DNA of 64,000 nt from Osmia lignaria lignaria (lineage: Eukaryota; Arthropoda; Insecta; Hymenoptera; Megachilidae). A model generated the notes under the pieces. The model made no database searches. It worked only from the letters and a program-made list of their open reading frames with translations, and had not been told where the DNA came from. The stretch spans positions 2,294,001 through 2,358,000 of the forward strand of contig NW_027478168.1 of assembly GCF_051020975.1 (NCBI RefSeq), written 5' to 3'. Shown here one piece after another: positions 60,403 through 64,000 of the stretch (position 1 is its first letter; the number at the start of each line of letters is the position of its first letter). The position numbers and the translations under genes are program-made.

Positions 60403-63400
60403 TTGCAGATTTATCTCAAGGGAAGGGGCCTAACGGACATATTTCGAGATATTTCTTCCTCTTGTTGTTCTTCTTCTGCACAGCTAAACTGGAAGTGGCA
60501 TTTCCAGCTCGCAATAGTGCAGAGTTATCTCAAAGAAAGGGGCCACGGTGTTTCTGTATCTCTATTATGTTGGTGCGGCTTCGGAACTATTAAGTATCTC
60601 GATATATCTCGAAAACTACGCTTCTGATCAAAAAATATCATAGAACATAAATTGTAGGAAACATAATTCTCTACAAAAAAGGTGTCTTAGCATTTTGCCA
60701 TAGCTCGCTTCGTTTCCGAGATATTTGCAGATTTATCTCAAGGGAAGGGGCCTGACGGACATATTTCGAGATATTTCTTCTTCTTGTTGTTCTTCTTCTG
60801 CACAGCTAAGCTGGAAGTGGCATTTGCAGCTCGCAATAGTGCAGAGTGATCTCAAAGAAAGGGGCCACGGTGTTTCTGTATCTCTATTATGTTGGTGCGG
60901 CTTCGGAACTTTTAAATATCTTGATATATCTCGAGAACTACGCATCTGATCAAAAAATATCATAGAAGATAAAAAGTAGGAAACTTAATTCTCTACAAAA
61001 AAGGTCTCTTAACATTTTGCCATAGCTCGCTTCGTTTCCGAGATATTTGCAGATTTATCTCAAGGGAAGGGGCCTGACGGACATATTTCGAGATATTTCT
61101 TCTTCTTGTTGTTCTTCTTCTGCACAGCTAAACTGGAAGTGGCATTTCCAGCTCGCAATAGTGCAGAGTTATCTCAAAGAAAGGAGCCACGGTGTTTCTG
61201 TATCTCTATTATGTTGGTGCGGCTTCGGAACTTTTAAATATCTTGATATATCTCGAGAACTACGCATCTGATCAAAAAATATCGTAGAACATAAAAAGTA
61301 GGAAACTTAATTCTCTACAAATAAAGTCTCCTAACATTTTGCCATAGCTCGCTTCGTTTCCGAGATATTTGCAGATTTATCTCAAGGGAAGGGGCCTGAC
61401 GGACATATTTCGAGATATTTCTTCTTCTTGTTGTTCTTCTTCTGCACAGCTAAGCTGGAAGTGGCATTTGCAGCTCGCAATAGTGCAGAGTTATCTCAAA
61501 GAAAGGGGCCACGGTGTTTCTGTATCTCTATTATGTTGGTGCGGCTTCGGAACTTTTAAATATCTTGATATATCTCGAGAACTACGCATCTGATCAAAAA
61601 ATATCGTAGAACATAAAAAGTAGCAAACTTAATTCTCTACAAATAAAGTCTCCTAACATTTTGCCATAGCTCGCTTCGTTTCCGAGATATTTGCAGATTT
61701 ATCTCAAGGGAAGGGGCCTGACGGACATATTTCGAGATATTTCTTCTTCTTGTTGTTCTTCTTCTGCACAGCTAAGCTGGAAGTGGCATTTGCAGCTCGC
61801 AATAGTGCAGAGTTATCTCAAAGAAAGGGGCCACGGTGTTTCTGTATCTCTATTATGTTGGTGCGGCTTCGGAACTATTAAATATCTCGATATATCTCGA
61901 AAACTACGCTTCTGATCAAAAAATATCATAGAACATAAATTGTAGGAAACATAATTCTCTACAAAAAAGGTGTCTCAGCATTTTGCCATAGCTCGCTTCG
62001 TTTCCGAGATATTTGCAGATTTATCTCAAGGGAAGGGGCCTGACGGACATATTTCGAGATATTTCTTCTTCTTGTTGTTCTTCTTCTGCACAGCTAAGCT
62101 GGAAGTGGCATTTGCAGCTCGCAATAGTGCAGAGTGATCTCAAAGAAAGGGGCCACGGTGTTTCTGTATCTCTATTATGTTGGTGCGGCTTCGGAACTTT
62201 TAAATATCTTGATATATCTCGAGAACTACGCATCTGGTCAAAAAATATCATAGAACATAAAAAGTAGGAATCTTAATTCTCTACAAAAAAGGTCTCTTAA
62301 CATTTTGCCATAGCTCGCTTCGTTTCCGAGATATTTGCAGATTTATCTCAAGGGAAGGGGCATGACGGACATACTTCGAGATACTTCTTCTTCTTGTTGT
62401 TCTTCTTCTGCACAGCTAAACTGGAAGTGGCATTTCCAGCTCGCAATAGTGCAGAGTTATCTCAAAGAAAGGAGCCACGGTGTTTCTGTATCTCTATTCT
62501 GTTGGTGCGGCTTCGGAACTTTTAAATATCTTGATATATCTCGAGAACTACGCATCTGATCAAAAAATATCATAGAACATAAAAAGTAGGAAACTTAATT
62601 CTATACAAAAAAGGTCTCTTAACATTTTGCCATAGCTCGCTTCGTTTCCGAGATATTTGCAGATTTATCTCAAGGGAAGGGGCCTGACGGACATATTTCG
62701 AGATATTTCTTCTTCTTGTTGTTCTTCTTCTGCACAGCTAAACTGGAAGTGGCATTTCCAGCTCGCAATAGTGCAGAGTTATCTCAAAGAAAGGGGCCAC
62801 GGTGTTTCTGTATCTCTATTATGTTGGTGCGGCTTCGGAACTTTTAAATATCTTGATATATCTCGAGAACTACGCATCTGATCAAAAAACATTATAGAAC
62901 ATAAAAAGTAGGAAACTTAATTCTCTACAAAAAAGGTCTCTTAACATTTTGCCATAGCTCGCTTCGTTTCCGAGATATTTGCAGATATATCTCAAGGGAA
63001 GGGGCCTGACGGACATATTTCGAGATATTTCTTCTTCTTGTTGTTCTTCTTCTGCACAGCTAAACTGGAAGTGGCATTTCCAGCTCGCAATAGTGCAGAG
63101 TTATCTCAAAGAAAGGAGCCACGGTGTTTCTGTATCTCTATTATGTTGGTGCGGCTTCGGAACTTTTAAATATCTTGATATATCTCGAGAACTACGCATC
63201 TGATCAAAAAATATCATAGAACATAAAAAGTAGGAAACTTAATTCTCTACAAAAAAGGTCTCTTAACATTTTGCCATAGCTCTCTTCGTTTTCGAGATAT
63301 TTGCAGATTTATCTCAAGGGAAGGGGCCTGACGGACATATTTCGAGATATTTCTTCTTCTTGTTGTTCTTCTTCTACACAGCTAAGCTGGAAGTGGCATT

Positions 63401-63944
63401 TGCAGCTCGCAATAGTGCAGAGTTATCTCAAAGAAAGGGGCCACGGTGTTTCTGTATCTCTATTATGTTGGTGCGGCTTCGGAACTTTTAAATATCTTGA
63501 TATATCTCGAGAACTACGCATCTGATCAAAAAATATCGTAGAACATAAAAAGTAGGAAACTTAATTCTCTACAAATAAAGTCTCTTAACATTTTGCCATA
63601 GCTCGCTTCGTTTCCGAGATATTTGCAGAATTATCTCAAGGGAAGGGGCCTGACGGACATATTTCGAGATATTTCTTCTTCTTGTTGTTCTTCTTCTGCA
63701 CAGCTAAGCTGGAAGTGGCATTTGCAGCTCGCAATAGTGCAGAGTTATCTCAAAGAAAGGGGCCACGGTGTTTCTGTATCTCTATTATGTTGGTGCGGCT
63801 TCGGAACTTTTAAATATCTTGATATATCTCGAGAACTGCGCATCTGATCAAAAAATATCATAGAACATAAAAAGTAGCAAACTTAATTCTCTACAAAAAA
63901 GGTCTCTTAACATTTTGCCATAGCTCGCTTCGTTTCCGAGATAT
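60403..63944 (+). repeat. 11-monomer higher-order unit, variant 3 (3542 bp)
   Basis: Starts like the other two, but after the GCAGAGTGATCTC unit (60725) it has two ordinary monomers (61047, 61369), then a second KF unit (61691) and a second GCAGAGTGATCTC unit (62013). It has only one copy of the GGGGCATGACGG dimer (62335-62978), against two in the other variants. The remaining units (62979, 63301, 63623) match 59437-60402. Confidence 0.9.
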
Positions 63945-64000
63945 TTGCAGATTTATCTCAAGGGAAGGGGCCTAACGGACATATTTCGAGATATTTCTTC
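63945..64000 (+). repeat. Partial satellite monomer at right edge
   Basis: The first 56 bp of a further monomer. It carries the CCTAACGG variant also seen in the monomers starting at 54285, 57183 and 60403, so it probably begins a fourth copy of the local higher-order repeat. The array continues past the window. Confidence 0.93.

Larger units (their letters stand above)
1..64000 (+). repeat. Satellite DNA array, 322-bp monomer, head-to-tail across the whole window
   Basis: The same unit recurs without interruption from end to end, always in this orientation. With the register at the TTGCAG motif, monomers start every 322 bp within these runs: 194 to 1482, 1803 to 2447, 2768 to 24342, 24665 to 29817, 30140 alone, 30460 to 32392, 32713 to 34323, 34644 to 36898, and 37219 to 63945. 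That gives 198 complete units. All other units are exactly 322 bp, so indels are rare compared with substitutions. A reference unit (55251-55572) has 125 G+C in 322 bp (38.8%). No unique DNA, transposon or inverted monomer breaks the array. The extent and purity indicate eukaryotic heterochromatin. Whether it is centromeric, pericentromeric or subtelomeric cannot be read from the sequence. Confidence 0.98.

Noticed and set aside
1..64000. CRISPR array or bacterial tandem repeat
   Set aside because: There are no short repeats with unique spacers. The whole 322-bp unit repeats, with no cas genes or any coding context.
1..64000. Ribosomal DNA intergenic-spacer subrepeats or a retrotransposon-derived array
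   Set aside because: No rRNA, promoter, LTR, reverse transcriptase or target-site duplication is visible anywhere in 64 kb.

Overview
The whole 64-kb window is one uninterrupted tandem array of a satellite DNA. The monomer is about 322 bp, roughly 39% GC, and always in the same orientation. I count 198 complete monomers between positions 194 and 63944 when the register starts at the TTGCAG motif. There is a 193-bp partial unit at the left edge and a 56-bp partial unit at the right edge. No stretch falls outside the repeat. I found no supportable protein gene, RNA gene, transposon, CRISPR array or flanking unique sequence.

The organism cannot be named from this window. A pure array this long, with variable-length higher-order repeats, is typical of eukaryotic pericentromeric, centromeric or other heterochromatic DNA. 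A reference monomer has 11 CpG dinucleotides against about 12 expected from base composition. There is therefore no CpG depletion, which fits a genome with little germline DNA methylation, such as many arthropods. That taxonomic reading is an inference only.

The monomer has internal structure. A 27-bp element is duplicated 114 bp apart at 24/27 identity. ATCTCGA-like words recur in both orientations, and two of them form imperfect inverted arms of 18 bp. There is also a TTC-rich pyrimidine tract and an A-tract-rich stretch. Monomers fall into subfamilies marked by linked substitutions: an S type, an N/F type, and a type with a diverged 3' part here called KF.

Layout. From 1 to about 31.3 kb the array is heterogeneous, a patchwork of older duplications. 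These include a 733-bp pair (shift 1288), a 664-bp pair (shift 1932), a pair of about 577 bp (shift 1288), a 2.3-kb pair (shift 6762) that contains a 966-bp trimer repeat, a pair of about 1 kb at about 99% identity (shift 1932), and a family at 20.6-27.7 kb. From about 31.3 kb to the end the array is dominated by near-identical higher-order repeats. At 31.3-39.2 kb the units are 6-mers (1931 bp) and an 8-mer (2575 bp). A 22-monomer block (37219-44302) is then repeated as a 26-monomer block (44303-52674). At 54.3-64 kb there are 9-, 10- and 11-monomer variants of one unit. Duplication edges fall inside monomers, as unequal crossing over would produce.

Short open frames recur once per monomer. 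They begin with TTG, are broken by stops and frameshifts in many copies, and those broken copies have been amplified like the others. I do not call any of them genes.
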